Source of the DNA: Hirudo medicinalis
Lineage: Eukaryota; Annelida; Clitellata; Hirudinida; Hirudinidae
Reading direction: 5' to 3'
Assembly (NCBI GenBank): GCA_011800805.1
Contig: MPNW01000476.1
Location: forward strand, 62,001-126,000
DNA: 64,000 nucleotides
Part shown: one piece after another, positions 35,201 through 47,643 of the stretch
Layout of the letters: the number at the start of each line of letters is the position of its first letter
Numbering within the stretch: position 1 is the stretch's first letter
Program-made: the position numbers and the translations under genes
The notes under the pieces: generated by a model
The model's input: only the letters and a program-made list of their open reading frames with translations
Databases searched by the model: none
What the model was told of the DNA's origin: nothing

Positions 35201-37015
35201 AATGCCCTGATGTCTCTTGGTCTGAAGTTCTTCGTCAAGAATGTCGCTGATCGGGTGGCCGTCCCGGGTGGAGGCAGCGTATCAGCCTTGTCTGCATCTC
35301 TGGTGGAGGAATTGTTCAATTAATTTAAAATGCCCTTAATTATTTTCTTTGTTTTTTATTATCTTTACTTTTATTTGTGTTTGTGCTTAGCCAGTCTTTT
35401 GAGTCTCATATATATCTGAATAGGATGTAAAGGCACATTTTAATCACTCTGTCACTTGCATGGCTCTCCTATCCTAGGGCGCTCATTGGCAGTTGCAAGG
35501 GTTGTGAACACGACACATTACGACTGTTGCTGTTACAACAGCCACATGCAGGCAAGTCGAGCCATTAAGCTAATCTGCTTGCTTTTTTATTTACTAATAA
35601 GTAATGCAATTTGGTTACATTTTGTGTTTATAAGATGCATCCTTCGATTAGATTTTATTACTCTTATTACTCTCATGATGTCCAAATGATGTCATCAATA
35701 GATGAACATAATGACTGTCTTTCTTAAATTTATGACTAAGTCTTTCTTATTTGAAATCACGAGCCAAGCAATAACTGGTTAAATTCAAATCAGTTTTTCT
35801 CATTACTCGATTGAAACCTCTAACCTCTCTGCAGGGCTCAGCCCTTGGCATGATGGCTGGATACTTGACCTACGGCAACAAGAAGTTCGCCCACCTCGAC
35901 GAACTGGTGCGGAAGTTGCTGTCTCCTATGTACCAGGCCATGAATTACTTCATGGGGGTCGTCGATGCTGATTCTCAGGCATACGACAATTACATGGTGA
36001 GGCCTCTGACTTGAATATTATCACCTCTGCTCACATTCGATGTGTGAATTCGGTTAAATGCAGAGCTCTGAATGATTAAAGAAATCTTAAAAACGGAGAT
36101 GATGATGATGGTGGTAATAGAGATGGTTATGGTGACATTATAAAATCATTAACATGATTAAAAATCATGCATCGCACTCACCAATGAATAAATAAGATCA
36201 AACGAATCAATTCTCCAGAGCTCTTTGAGGCTTCCAAAAGACACCGATGAAGAAATAGAAAAGTAGGTCGAACAAACTCTGCAAGTGATTGAACGAGAAC
36301 AGATCATCGAACCGTTTTCTGCTTGCAGGCGGAACAAGGAAATAGAGGCTTCCCTTAGGCTGGCCATCAACGTTCCCATGTGCATGATGAAGAAAGTCAA
36401 TGAACTCTGGCCGATAGTCAGAGAACTGTCTTCCATTGCAAACATTGTTTGCTTGTCTGATCTGCAGGTTTTTAGCTTTTATTTTTTAAGTTCTAATTTA
36501 AATAGTTTTAATTTTTAATTTTCATATGGTTATTCAAATGGTTAATCGCCAGTGCCTTATCAAAATAAATTAGTTTAGCAGTCAATGTTAATAAGTAGGA
36601 CTTATTCAATGAAAATCAAATGAACAGTCTGAAATTAAATATGTCAGACTTAAATATGAATTTTTAAGTGCAAGATTCCTGTCTATATTAGATGACCTGA
36701 TGTTGCAGGTTGGAGTCAGATGTTTAGAAACAGCTGTTTGGGGAGGACATTACAATGTTCTTGCAAATATCAAGCAAATGAAGGACAAAGAGGAAGCCAC
36801 CCTGGTTGTTTTTTTAATCAGTTACAAAAATTAATTTAATTAGTAATTTTTTACTTTGCTTTTTCTTTGTTATTGGCAATTGATTAAAAATTGATTGGTG
36901 ATTGAAAATATTTACTTTTCAGATTATGACAATGTCAATGAACCAAGTGAAAATTTCCAGCGATAATGCAATTGTTATTTTGAAGATGCTTGATGAGAGG
37001 TACCAGCATGAGTAG
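32225..37015 (+). CDS. FTCD: Formimidoyltransferase-cyclodeaminase
   Basis: Bifunctional folate enzyme of histidine breakdown: transfers the formimino group from formiminoglutamate to tetrahydrofolate, then deaminates it to methenyl-THF. Fourteen exons: 32225-32278, 32519-32702, 32884-33012, 33080-33168, 33362-33541, 33889-34026, 34357-34488, 34832-34893, 35176-35302, 35835-35996, 36219-36262, 36329-36467, 36709-36804 and 36923-37015. Phases close to 1629 nt, 542 residues (human 541). The transferase part (1 to about 325) starts [15 protein letters not shown] and has the catalytic His in [10 protein letters not shown] at residue 82, the same number as in the mammalian enzyme. The cyclodeaminase part (about 335-542) has the glycine-rich [16 protein letters not shown] segment and [13 protein letters not shown]. 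Both halves are intact, so the fusion is functional as read. Confidence 0.97.
35450..35565 (+). repeat. Dispersed repeat copy B (possible SINE)
   Basis: In FTCD intron 9. It carries tgcaagggttgtgaacacga then cacattacgactgttgctgt, matching copy A near 25300 with several changes. The shared core is about 40 bases. Confidence 0.5.
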
Positions 37016-38220
37016 AACACAAGTTATTACATTTCTTCAATGTCTGATGAACACACTCATGTTGTTTACATCAATCCATTGTCATTTCATCACTTTACTC
37101 TAGTTGTGCCTCGATGAAGTATTGTGTATTGGTTTTACCCTATTTTTTAAACGTAAAATGCATTTGATTTTGGTGCGTTATTGAATTTTTGTGATTTTAG
37201 AGATCAGCAAACATGCAATAAATATTTTCTAATGTTTGTAGTTGTCAAGAAACTAATTTCAACATGAAATGAATTAGCCGACGCCTGCGGATTCGATATT
37301 GGGTTTCCTCATTCTGCAGTGCGTGGTAAAGTATGCAGCGAGGTGGGGTGATGTAACGTATGCCGAAATAGTAACTTCTCAGTTATCGATAACTGATTTC
37401 GTTTCAATTATTACTTATTGAGCAGTTCGTAAATTGAATGTAGGTGCGCAGGTGATCCCTCATGATTGTTACCGTCTGAGGCAAATTTCTCGGATAATTA
37501 ATCTGTTAATGGGCAACCATGTTATTCATTCGCTGGTTACTAATAGTCAATAACTCTGAGGTGCAAATTTACAAAATAAAAGCCCTACGAATTACTAATC
37601 AAACTTGACTTTACAGCTTTTTCCTGTGGTCGATAATTATTTTTGAAATAAATAATAATGCATAAATTTTCATGGCCATAAATTCCATCTTGGCAACAAA
37701 TATTCAGCCTGATAATGATTAAAATTTTATTGCTAACTCTAGTATATAAACGTAAAGTATAATTTTATTGAAATATTAAATGGATTTTATTTACAGCCTC
37801 ACTTTGATGCCAATAGTCTGCTTACGAGGTGTGCCACGTTTGTTTGTTGAAAAGTTGTCTCCTGTTGCAGCCGTAAAAAGCGGTAGCCTTCGAGTCACTT
37901 GCGTAAGAATGCTACCAATATGTCGATTTATTCTTGGCTGTCGAAAGCGGCTTTGATTGCGATCCTAAATTGACCTTAATTCATTAAACATATGTACGTT
38001 TATTGACATGTACAGTGTTTAGTCAACCCTTAAAAACCGTACCTGTTCCTTTTAATTAACGTAAATTATAGGAAAAAACTTGGCTTAATCAGTTTAAGAT
38101 AGTGCGTTAGATTTCGATCTGCTAAATAATTTTGATTCTTGCATGGCGTTGCATAATCGATGAAGCAGCATAATAATTTTTGTCTGAGGATGAGTGTTTT
38201 TCATGATTTTTAGTATCAAT
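37016..38220. other. Intergenic DNA between FTCD and PRRC1
   Basis: FTCD 3' UTR with AATAAA at 37217-37222, then about 1 kb of AT-rich DNA with no ORF. PRRC1 5' UTR and promoter must be in the last few hundred bases. I see no recognisable element. Confidence 0.5.
37217..37222 (+). promoter_or_regulatory. Polyadenylation signal AATAAA (FTCD)
   Basis: AATAAA about 200 bases after the FTCD stop. Confidence 0.65.
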
Positions 38221-40823
38221 ATGATGGAAGAAGATGATGTGAGCAAGATTGCCAAAGAATTGCAAGATGCTGCCCTTACAGATGTAACTCAAGGTGACAA
38301 TTAACTAGCCTTTATCTGAATAAAAAAGTAATTTTTTAATGTTAGATTCTTAAATGAATATTTCAGCATCCATTAAAGAATCCTCTCCATCTATGTTAAC
38401 TTCGGACATCAAGAAAGAGCAGAGTCCTCCACGCTTCTTTGAGTCAGCGAATCCCGTTCCTCCTCAATTCGAAACGCTGGTCAGCTCAATACCAAGTGCT
38501 GGCTTTGACAGCGGTCCGGCAGTCACTCCTGGAAAGATCCCGATGGTTCCACTTCAACCTGCCTCAAGCCTACCTGGAGTTCCTCTGCAGTCATCATATT
38601 TTCACTCTTCCCAAAATACTCCAACTCCTGATTCTGGTTACAACCAGCCTTTGTCCCAAGATGCCAAACTTTCTCCTACAGCCATTCAGCCTGTGAATCC
38701 TTATAGAGTGAGAATAGTTTTCTTTTGTTGAAAGTGTTTCATCATTTTTATAAATGTTTAATTAGTCGTATATTGTGATTATTACTTAGATCATTTTAAA
38801 GCTTTAAGTTGACCCAATGACTAGCTGACAATTATATGAATTTTCTATATTCTTTAAATTAGAATTCTCCTCGTTTGTTGAACTGAATATTGATCCACAA
38901 TTCCCTCAGGCTGTCAGTGGATTGGGCGCCCACTTACCAGCCCCTAGCATTGCCCCAGCAAACATATTTGTTCCACCATTTGTCCAGGATGTTCCTCAAC
39001 CCATCTATCAGCCACAACCTCCCCAATATACACCTCCTATTTCAGCCTTCCCACATGACAATCATTCTCACCATCACTGCGGAGGTCATGGACATTCTCA
39101 CGGTTACGGAGAGTCATTCCTGGAAATTCCCCAAGATCATTCTGTGCAGACTTGGGATGGTGGACACTACCATCATCACCAGTCATCCTCCGATGGACTT
39201 TTTGGATGGTTTTCTAATGTCGGCAACAAAGTTTTTGAAAAGACCAAGGTAGCTTAATCCATGGCTCGTTTGATTATTATTTCTTCCTTGAAAGATTTAA
39301 TTTGCAAATGATTTGCCCATGTTGTTATATTGGATAAATTACTCTAATATAGAGTTCTGTGGAGTCTATGATCACAACACTCGATCCTGGAATGAAAGCT
39401 GTGTTATGTGAGTCAGTTTAAAAACTAGAGCAACATATTTTTCTGTCAGATGGTTTTAACAGTAACAATAAATTCACTTCGTTCGGTTGAATTTTTTTTT
39501 AAAGATTCTGGAGGTGATGTGGACATTGTAGTGGCTAGCTCAAACAGTGAAATCATCGAAGGAATTAGACAAGCCTTTCAAGAGGTCTTCGGTAGAGCAA
39601 CCATCAATGGAATGGTGTGGCATTTGGTGTTCAATTATTTATCGGTTTACTAATTTCATTTTGAATTGTCAATGCTCTGATGTTGGAAGCGCCATCAATT
39701 TGAGGTGCAAAAGTAAATTAAGGGTCAATTAAGCCTTGCGAATCTTAATGTGTTGTGTTCGCAACCCAGCTTGCCACGAGCGTTTTTGGAGGGGAGCTCC
39801 ATACAAAACAAAAACCCCACTGTTGCCATGCTTGTGGCAGTTTATAAACAACTTACAATATAGGTCGATGAAATATGTATTAGGCTGTCCATTGGCTTAA
39901 TCTTTCATTTATTTTTTCTCTAACTTAAAGGAGGCCCGATCTGACATAGCACCACAACCGGTCGGATTCACGGCTGGCCTCAGAGGAGCAGAGAATAAAA
40001 TTGAAAACCTACGAAGGTGTTTTAACTGGTTTTTACCCGATATTTCTTTATCAGGTTTATCCAATATGATCGAATGCTGCTGCAATATGTCATAAATGTT
40101 GTTTCAAGTTGTCGAGACATATATTAAGGTAATCTGTTAGATAACTTATCAACATTAGAAGTATTAGTCTTATTATATAATTTATTATTTACAATTCTAA
40201 ATTAATTAAAATCAATTCTTATTTCATGAGATCTGCTGCAGTACATGAATGTCAGCCCCTGGTCTCCATAGAGAGCTTCATACATGAGGTTTTCCCAGAC
40301 AAGTAACTTGCCTCTCAGATTTCTGGAAAATTTATTATAACCTCGAAAATGCAAAAAATTATTTGTATAATAATCACGTGGACAAATTGTTGGATATTCC
40401 AGTTGAACTCAAATTGAGGAAATGCTTTGCAGGTGGTTCGAGTTCAGCTGTCTGGTTCTAAAGGATCCCCTGCGCAATGTCGACCTCACGACCTTCACTC
40501 AGGCCACACCCATCAACCCAATCTACATTCATCAGGCCCAGGAATTCACTCCTAAAGATTATGAACTTAGATGGTCTGGCTTGAGTTTGACCATAGGAGA
40601 GGTGAGTGGTTTCAAGTATTTGGTCGCTCGTTATGAAATTATTCATTAATTGTCACTGCTTTTGTTGATTACGTTGCACATGTTCTCCCAGATCATCGGA
40701 AGGAACCTTCCACACGTACATCCCCTTGCTTGGCAGAAGGAACTCGGTGGAGTGTCCAGACGTGACAGTGTCTATGGGGCCGCAAAAGTTCTTGCCTCTT
40801 TGTACAAAAACCATTGTCGTTAA
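38221..40823 (+). CDS. PRRC1: PRRC1, proline-rich coiled-coil protein 1
   Basis: Golgi/ER-exit-associated protein with an NTPase-like C-terminal fold (family knowledge). Nine exons: 38221-38293, 38367-38707, 38910-39248, 39353-39407, 39505-39614, 39931-40016, 40231-40302, 40433-40601 and 40692-40823. Phases close to 1377 nt, 458 residues (human 445). The N-terminal ~240 residues are rich in Pro, Ser and Gln, with a His-rich patch (HNDHSHHHCGGHGHSHGYG-like, about residues 185-205). The conserved C-terminal half starts near FGWFSNVGNKVFEKTKSSVE and includes TTLDPGMKAV, SGGDVDIVVAS, FQEVFGRA, IAPQPVGFTAGLRGA and DYELRWSGLSLTIGE, all matching PRRC1. The ATG at 38221 is followed directly by a second ATG; either could start translation. 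Confidence 0.95.
39740..39870 (-). repeat. Dispersed repeat copy C (possible SINE, inverted)
   Basis: On the minus strand it reads ggcaagctgggttgcgaaca then caacacatta, matching the core of the copies near 25300 and 35500. It lies in PRRC1 intron 5. Confidence 0.5.
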
Positions 40824-41189
40824 GTTCTAGAAAGGAAAACTGTTGAAAGCCCTAATCGGCTGCAACCAATTACCTGTGCATGTCAACTTAATATGAAATG
40901 ATTCTTTATATTCTTAAAGTCAAGAAATTCAGGATTCTCCCAACAATTCGATGTTGCTTCGATCCTATGAAAAATCAGAGACTAGAACTCTCTGCTTCAT
41001 TGTCGAGAAGCTTAAATATAAAATCATGGAATCCCTATCTTCTATTTGTTAACTGGTAATGAAAGTAATTCAGACGATATTTAGCAACCTGACTCAGGAG
41101 ACAACATTACCCATCATTTAAGTATAAGTGTTCATGTTGACATCAACTCCACAAGTTATTTTGCAGTTTCAAAAGAGTAATGTTACCTT

Positions 41190-41195
41190 AATAAA
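41190..41195 (+). promoter_or_regulatory. Polyadenylation signal AATAAA (PRRC1)
   Basis: AATAAA about 370 bases after the PRRC1 stop. On the other strand, AATAAA complements lie at 41207-41212 and 41300-41305, serving the convergent PPIL4 gene, so the two 3' ends may overlap. Confidence 0.6.
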
Positions 41196-41386
41196 AGGCC
41201 TACAAATTTATTTTGTTTCAGGATCTATATCCAGAAATTAAACTTACAACATGATTATACATAGATGTCTGCTAAATACTAATTAATTAAACAACTGATT
41301 TTATTAAGCCTAAAACAAAATACATTTGATCGACGGTCATTTTAACAGTGATCCAAAAGGCTTAATACTCATGGGTCTGAAGTCCA

Positions 41387-43132
41387 TCACCTCCTAGAAT
41401 TGTGATCCTTCTCTCTCCTGTCGTGCCTCCCTTCGTCTTCTTTCCGACCTCTATGCCTCCTAGGGCGTGATTCTTCTCTGGAGGAGGAACGCCTTCTTCT
41501 GTGATCTTTTTCAGGACTTCTGTCCCTCTTGCCATTTCTGTACTTGTCAGAATGTCGATATCTCGATGGAGACTTCTTTCTGTCTTCCTCAGATGGTGAG
41601 CGATGTCTCCTTCTGTTGTCTTCTGAAGGGGAGTGCTGCCTCTTTCTTCTTTCATCTGATGGTGAGGCACACTTCCTCTTGGGTTTCTCAGGAGAATGGT
41701 ATCTCTTGCTTTCCTTGGAGGGTGAGGTATGCTTCTTTCTCAACTCTTCAGAGGGGGACTGAAGCTTTTTTTCTGGTGCCCTCATCCGGTGATCCACGTT
41801 TCTTTCTTATGTCCTCAGGGGATGATGCCTTTTTCTGACTTCCTCAGATGGTGATGGATGCTTTCTTCTATCCCCCCTAAAACCCTTCAGCTGTTTATGT
41901 TCTTCAGATGGAGAATGTTTTTCTTCACGAGATGATGACCTATGCCTTTTCCTAGCATCTCTGGATGTAGACCTTTTTCTCTTGTGATTTCTCTCATGGC
42001 TTTTTTCTCTCTTTGGCTTTTTTCTTTTCTCATTAAGTCTTTCACTTTCAGGCTCTTCAAAAACATATTCATACCCATCATTGTGTTTCTCAAAGTCTTT
42101 GATTTTGTACTGTGGTTTCTGTTCATCTGCTTCTTCTTTATTATCTCTTACCCATTTGATTTTCGAAACAGACTGGCTAAAATCAACATGAATTCTCCTG
42201 TCATCAATGAGCACATTGTCCATTTTAAAATATGCTTTCTCACAATCTTCAGCATTCTCAAACTCTATGAAAGCATATTGGAGTGATTCATTTGTTTTTT
42301 TGTTTCTTATCACCTCACAGCCTGTTATATGACCAAATCTTGAAAATATAACTTCCAAATCCTCATCTGTTGTGACAGGGTTCAGTTTGCAGATAAATAG
42401 TACATTGTCTGGTGGTTTAACGTCAACGTCAGGGATGTCACCAATCAACTCCAAGAGTTGTGCATTTGTCCTAGCTTCCCTATCTTTGTTTCTTTCTTCA
42501 ACCTCTTCAGGAGCCATGTCCTTTTCATCATCTGTGTCTTCATCGGCACCAATCCTTGGCTCGAGCTGTTCTTGAGTGTTAGCCACAGGTGAACTGTCAG
42601 GTATATGTTCAGCCAACCCAGAAGGATCAGGAAAAGGATCGTCTAACACAACGGTGTGAAATATCCTGATGTCTTTCAGGGGGCGATTGCCTTCATCACT
42701 TATGGCATTGTTCAATTTCTCCAAAATGTCAAACCCTTCACTAACTTCACCAAACACTGTATGATTTTGTTTGTCCAAAAAGTCGGCATCTTCTGTCAAA
42801 GTGATAAAAAATTGAGAACCGTGTCTGTTGTTACCATCGTTCACCATAGACAACGTTCCCATCTTCGAGTGCTTGATCCTTGGTTTGAGTTCGGCTTCAA
42901 AAAACCTCGCCTGCTGTCCATAAAGACGGCTAAAAACGGATTCCCCTCCTCGACCAGTTCCAGTAGGATCACCCGTTTGCGCCACAAAATTTTGTTGGAC
43001 GGTGTGAAATAGATGAAAATTGTAATACTTGAGTTTACAAAGTTTCAAAAAATTTATGGAACATCTTGGTCTTTCCTCAACGTATAAATCTACGGTAATG
43101 TCTCCGATAGATGTTTCTAAAATAACTGACAT
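41387..43132 (-). CDS. PPIL4: PPIL4, cyclophilin-RRM protein; intronless, tail interrupted by a stop
   Basis: Nuclear peptidyl-prolyl isomerase-like protein. Translation runs from 43132 as one uninterrupted exon. Residues 1 to ~165 are a cyclophilin domain of the divergent PPIL4 type ([48 protein letters not shown]). An RRM follows at about 240-318 ([34 protein letters not shown]). The tail is a Lys/Arg/Ser/Glu repeat domain built on SPSEExRKK-like units. A TAA at 41809-41807 ends this frame after 441 residues, yet the same frame resumes as the same repeat type from 41797 to a TGA at 41387-41389. Between about 41832 and 41777 the repeat pattern continues in a neighbouring frame, so two compensating single-base indels in A runs explain the break. 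Human PPIL4 is 492 residues; the mended length would be about 580. Confidence 0.9.
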
Positions 43133-44648
43133 GTCGATAGAGTTATTGTCAAATTAATAAGATTGTTTTGTCATAGTTGCCAACGCTATATTATCGACCT
43201 TATTTTTAGCTATACAAGTACAGGCAAACGATTCTAGATATTGGAAAATTAAAATTATTGAGACAATAAAATAATTAATAAATATTTAATTAAATCATAA
43301 TTTAATCAATAAAGGTTAATTTAAAAAATACGTTTCGCATTGATTTTAAATTTGTTTCAATGTTCATAATTAAAAGTCAATATTAAATATTTATAAAAAA
43401 ATAAAGTCTTAGCAAGTCTTAAAAGCCAAGGATATGTTATAACATTCTTATATTTATAAGATTCTTTTATTTGGGTGAACTGCATATTTTAATTTTTAAC
43501 AAATACCAATTTGAAATCAAATAATTTGTCAGTTCAGTAAAAAGATTTTAACTAACAACACTATAAAAACATATTAAAAATCAATCACAAGCTAAAGTAA
43601 AAAGAATTGGTGGAAAATGAAATTTTCAAAGAAATCTTATTCGCCGAGGTTTTTTCAAAACATTTAGAAAATCTTCCATTGGAACTTCAGATCCTTCAAT
43701 GCTTATGATAATACAATTAGTTAAAGTTTCTGGTATCATTCTATTTCTTGCCTTGCCTGGTTGAATATCGTGTTCATTGTATTAGACGATCTCTCAGAAG
43801 AGAGAGGCAGTTGTTACTGGAACAACAAGAAGGATTTCACAGAACGCTTGTAACTCGCAGTACCCCATATAGCTTCCAATATTTTTATCAATGGGCTTTC
43901 GTTTGCTTTGTATTTTCCGCAACTAATAGACTTTATGAAAAATGTAAAAGATTTCAAATCCGCAAGTACAGTTTCTGCATTAAGAGTGGGAAGTTGTTAC
44001 AAAGATTTATGACAAATTTACAAATTTAGTTTTTTCTTTGTCTTGTAGGCCTGACATTGATCAAACGGTCTCAAATCAATATAATCCCAATCTGTTTGTC
44101 ATTAAATATGTCTTCAATTTCTATGATGACACTTTCATAATACTTCTTCATGCCTGTTAATAATTTTTTTTACTTTCATTACTAAGAATTTCATTCATAA
44201 TTTGGCAGGTTATTTTGAAACTTTCATTTCATTTCATTTCGCCCCCCGAAAGGTATGCCTGAAAGAAACCCTGATCCCAGTGGGAACCCAACGAGGACAC
44301 AGGCGGATCCCGACTGCTTGTGTTTGCTGGGTGGTACCATTGATGGATCTTCAGAAATAATTTAGAAGTTCAACAGTAAGTAGTCATTATGTACTTATTG
44401 CTCTTAATAAAAAAATACAAAAATACAATTTCAAATTAATTAATTTTAATTTAACATATGACGAAATACTATAATCATCGTGTTATGAGAACATGAGATA
44501 AAGATGATTCGAACAAATTTTCTGAAGCGAAGTAATATTTTGAATCCATTGCGGATGCTGAATTATTCAAAGGAACAATTTTAGAAAATCGAAAATAATT
44601 CCACGGCCGTATTTCATCATTTGCACCGAAAATGAAAAGTCATTTCAG
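43133..44648. other. Intergenic DNA with hAT remnant
   Basis: AT-rich DNA upstream of PPIL4. Contains the hAT-like remnant at 43627-43835. A small GC-rich patch around 44240-44340 (cccgaaaggtatgcctg, gggaacccaacgaggacaca) has no recognised match. No intact gene is seen. Confidence 0.5.
43627..43835 (-). pseudogene. hAT transposase C-terminal remnant
   Basis: Read on the minus strand, LLVVPVTTASLF (near 43840-43800) and then ARNRMIPETLTNCIIISIEG (near 43740-43680) follow in one frame interrupted by two stop codons. P-V-T-T-A-S with a downstream R-x-R-M...L-[ST]-x-x-x-[IL]-[IS]-I-E is the hAT family dimerisation region. The usual CERSFSKLKL residues after TTAS are lost to mutation. Inactive remnant; no terminal repeats located. 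Confidence 0.6.
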
Positions 44649-47603
44649 TCAATTAGAGGAATCGTAGACCCGACTGATGTAGGCGAGATAAAACCATGGA
44701 TTGTAGTCCTTTCCTGAGTATGTTTTAATGTCTGTCTTAAGCTGGAAGTGTTGTTTATTGCTGTACAGCCAGTATATGATCTGTTGGTCTGTGCTCATGA
44801 AGTTTGTTTCATTCATCATCCTTTCTACTCCATCCATGTATTCGGCTGTCCACTGCCTCAAGGCATCGGAGCGACCGACGAAATATGCTCCACCCACCCA
44901 CACCATGTTGCTGGTGACGATATCTGAGGCCTCCAGGTATGGTTGAAAGTCGTAAACTTTCGAGTATGCGATACTCGTAGATCGACGAAGCTCATTCGGG
45001 AGGACAAGACGAAATATTTGAGTTGAGTTTTTGGAAACAAGCTCCCTGAATATTCCCGCATCAATCCATGCAAAGTAATTGCAATCGAACGGATTTGTGT
45101 CGATGGAACGCCTTGTCAATTCGTATTTAGCATGCATGGCGGCAGAATATTCTGGCAAGACGGTATTTGGAGGATATTTTGGATACCCGGCCCTTGAGAA
45201 AATTTTGGCTATGCGAGGAAGCAATTTGAAGGACCACAAGTCCATTCTGTCTACCTCGTAGATTCTGGTCATGTTTTTTGGAAATTTCGACCTCAGTTGC
45301 TTGACTAAGCTTACGAGAGGACTTGATCTTTCCAAGTAGACTATGACGGGGTTTTTGATGAGCGAGAAAGCAGTCAGCCATGTCTTGTAATTGTCTGGGG
45401 TGTGGTACTTTCCCGATGTTCCTTTTGCAAAAGTTCCCAGGTTGAAGTAGGCTGTTATCAGTGTGATTTCTAAGGTTTCCTATATTAATAAATTGTTTTA
45501 CAAGTTTATAAATTATTTAATTTTAAATATTTTATATATAAATATTGTACTTAATTAATTACAAATGTCATTCAAAAAACCACATAAAGAGCAAAACAGA
45601 GAGAGTAGTTATAAAATATTTGTAACAACTTTAAGCATGAATTTATTTATTTATTTGTTCGTTCTCTTCACTATAATCACTTTTTGTAATTGGCCTTCAT
45701 CATCATCGTCAAAAGTCATAGTCGTCGTCGTCGTCAGCATCATCATGATTCAGTCACAAAAAAACCAGCTCATCCTTCCAGTATTGTATGGATGTTTGCA
45801 TGGAAGTTCCTCGGGTTTTCAATGAAAGTGTTCCAGTCAATACAAGAGTATATTGTAGACACAATGTCTCCTTCCTTTCAGATCGGGCATGATAGTGATC
45901 GAAGGTATCATCCATTAGAGTTTGGAAGCTATTTGGAAATTCCAGGATTAAAGCAGGAGTTTATCTTAAAAAAGCCTGACGTTTATAAATTTACTCCTTT
46001 TCATTTCATTTATTCATTTCTAAACACTTTGTCTCCGTTGGACAACAACAGAGTGACACTATTTTAAAACTAAAACAATTATGTATTCCCTTGTGAATTT
46101 GTGTCACTCGAAAAGAATGAGGTCGATGAGAATTCAGATCACCAGTTTAATTTCTCCGAGCTTGTAGAACTCCTTTGTGAACCCCGACAATGAGTGAAAA
46201 GGCATTGATACATGCGAAAGTCCTTGAGATTGTAAGATCAATGTCTTTGCACTACTTTTTATTTTATTTTTTTTATTTAATTCCGTTGTTAGTTGTATTT
46301 TGTGAACTCCGACAATGAGTGAAAAGGCATTGATACATGCGAAAGTCCTTGAGATTGTAAGATCAATGTCTTGGCACTACTCTTTATTTTTTTTTTCTAT
46401 TTAATTCCGTTGTTAATCGTATTATTATCTTATTATTTATTTATTATTTTTATAATTGTTCTGGCATTGGCAGGAGCACTATCCTAATCGACCCAAAATG
46501 TTCTTCTGTTCAGGTGCGCCCAGATTCCGCATAACTTGTTTTGAATGCACGACACGATGCATTGCATTAAAATGGTGCTTTGATGTATGTGATATTTTAT
46601 ATCTATTGGTTTAAAAGCTAAGAACTTAGCAAAATTAAATCTCAACATCTCATGATTCTTTGTAGGCACTCGAACCACTTAAAAGTGAAATTAAAGCCTG
46701 TTTGCTGTTAGGATTGGATACTAGAGATGGATTTCTGAATCAAACGACTTAACTTAAATGACAAATATTGACGGACATCTAATATCGACGTCAATCATAC
46801 ACTTAAAAAGGCAAAGGTGTTCTGCCACCACTGAAACTTCCATTGAAACTGTAAGTCGCTTATTATCTTTAAGCATGGAGAATGGGCATCATGTTCTCTT
46901 ATTTGCTCAGAGAAAGAGGTGGAAAAGCCAGAAAGGTGGAGAAAGGCACTTGTTACCTAGACCTAGACCAGCATTCAAGACCCGAGATAAGCAGAAAGAC
47001 TAAGGGCTGAAAGTTGCTGATTTGGACACAAACCAAACTAGGAAATAACCGATGAGCAATTGCGGAATATCTGTTACCAAATTAGTGCTGTGAGAATAGA
47101 TAGTCCTCAGACATGAATAGTCCGAAATAATCCAGCATTGAAAGCTGAGAAGGTGGATGCACATGAATAGTGTTGTAACCATTTAACCGTCGTATTTAGA
47201 ATCTTCTGTAATGCAGAACTGAATTAAGTCTCTAGCATTCCCATACCAGATTCCAAAATCCCACATCAGATTCCACTTGTCTCACAGTTCCAAACAAATT
47301 CTCAACTCGATTATTCAGTTCTATTCACTAAATACTTGCTCAATAAACATACTAGAAAACCTCCCAAGTTTACGGAGCCAGGTTTATTTCAATAGGAACT
47401 TTAAGACTTTCGAATTATTATCGGATTATATTTAAATAATATATTTTTTAAATAATTAAACTAATTCAAACTGTCGTACAAATTTGGGGTAAAAGGAGTC
47501 TCGGGAAAGAGGACAAAAGACAGTTGATCATAAGTAGAATCGGAGCAGAGGTTTTTAGTTGGAGAACTAAGGAAAATTATTCAGAGGTTCGGTAGCAAAA
47601 CAT

Positions 47604-47643
<40 letters not shown>

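Noticed and set aside
41467..42286. Plus-strand Phe/Ser/Leu-rich frames opposite PPIL4
   Set aside because: Antisense shadows of the Lys/Arg/Ser/Glu-rich PPIL4 tail and RRM; no domain and no splice context.
45565..46067. Open frames of 86 and 125 codons in the HtrL-like gene intron
   Set aside because: Low-complexity start (His/Arg from a TCG/TCA repeat), no recognisable domain, and located inside an intron on the opposite strand.
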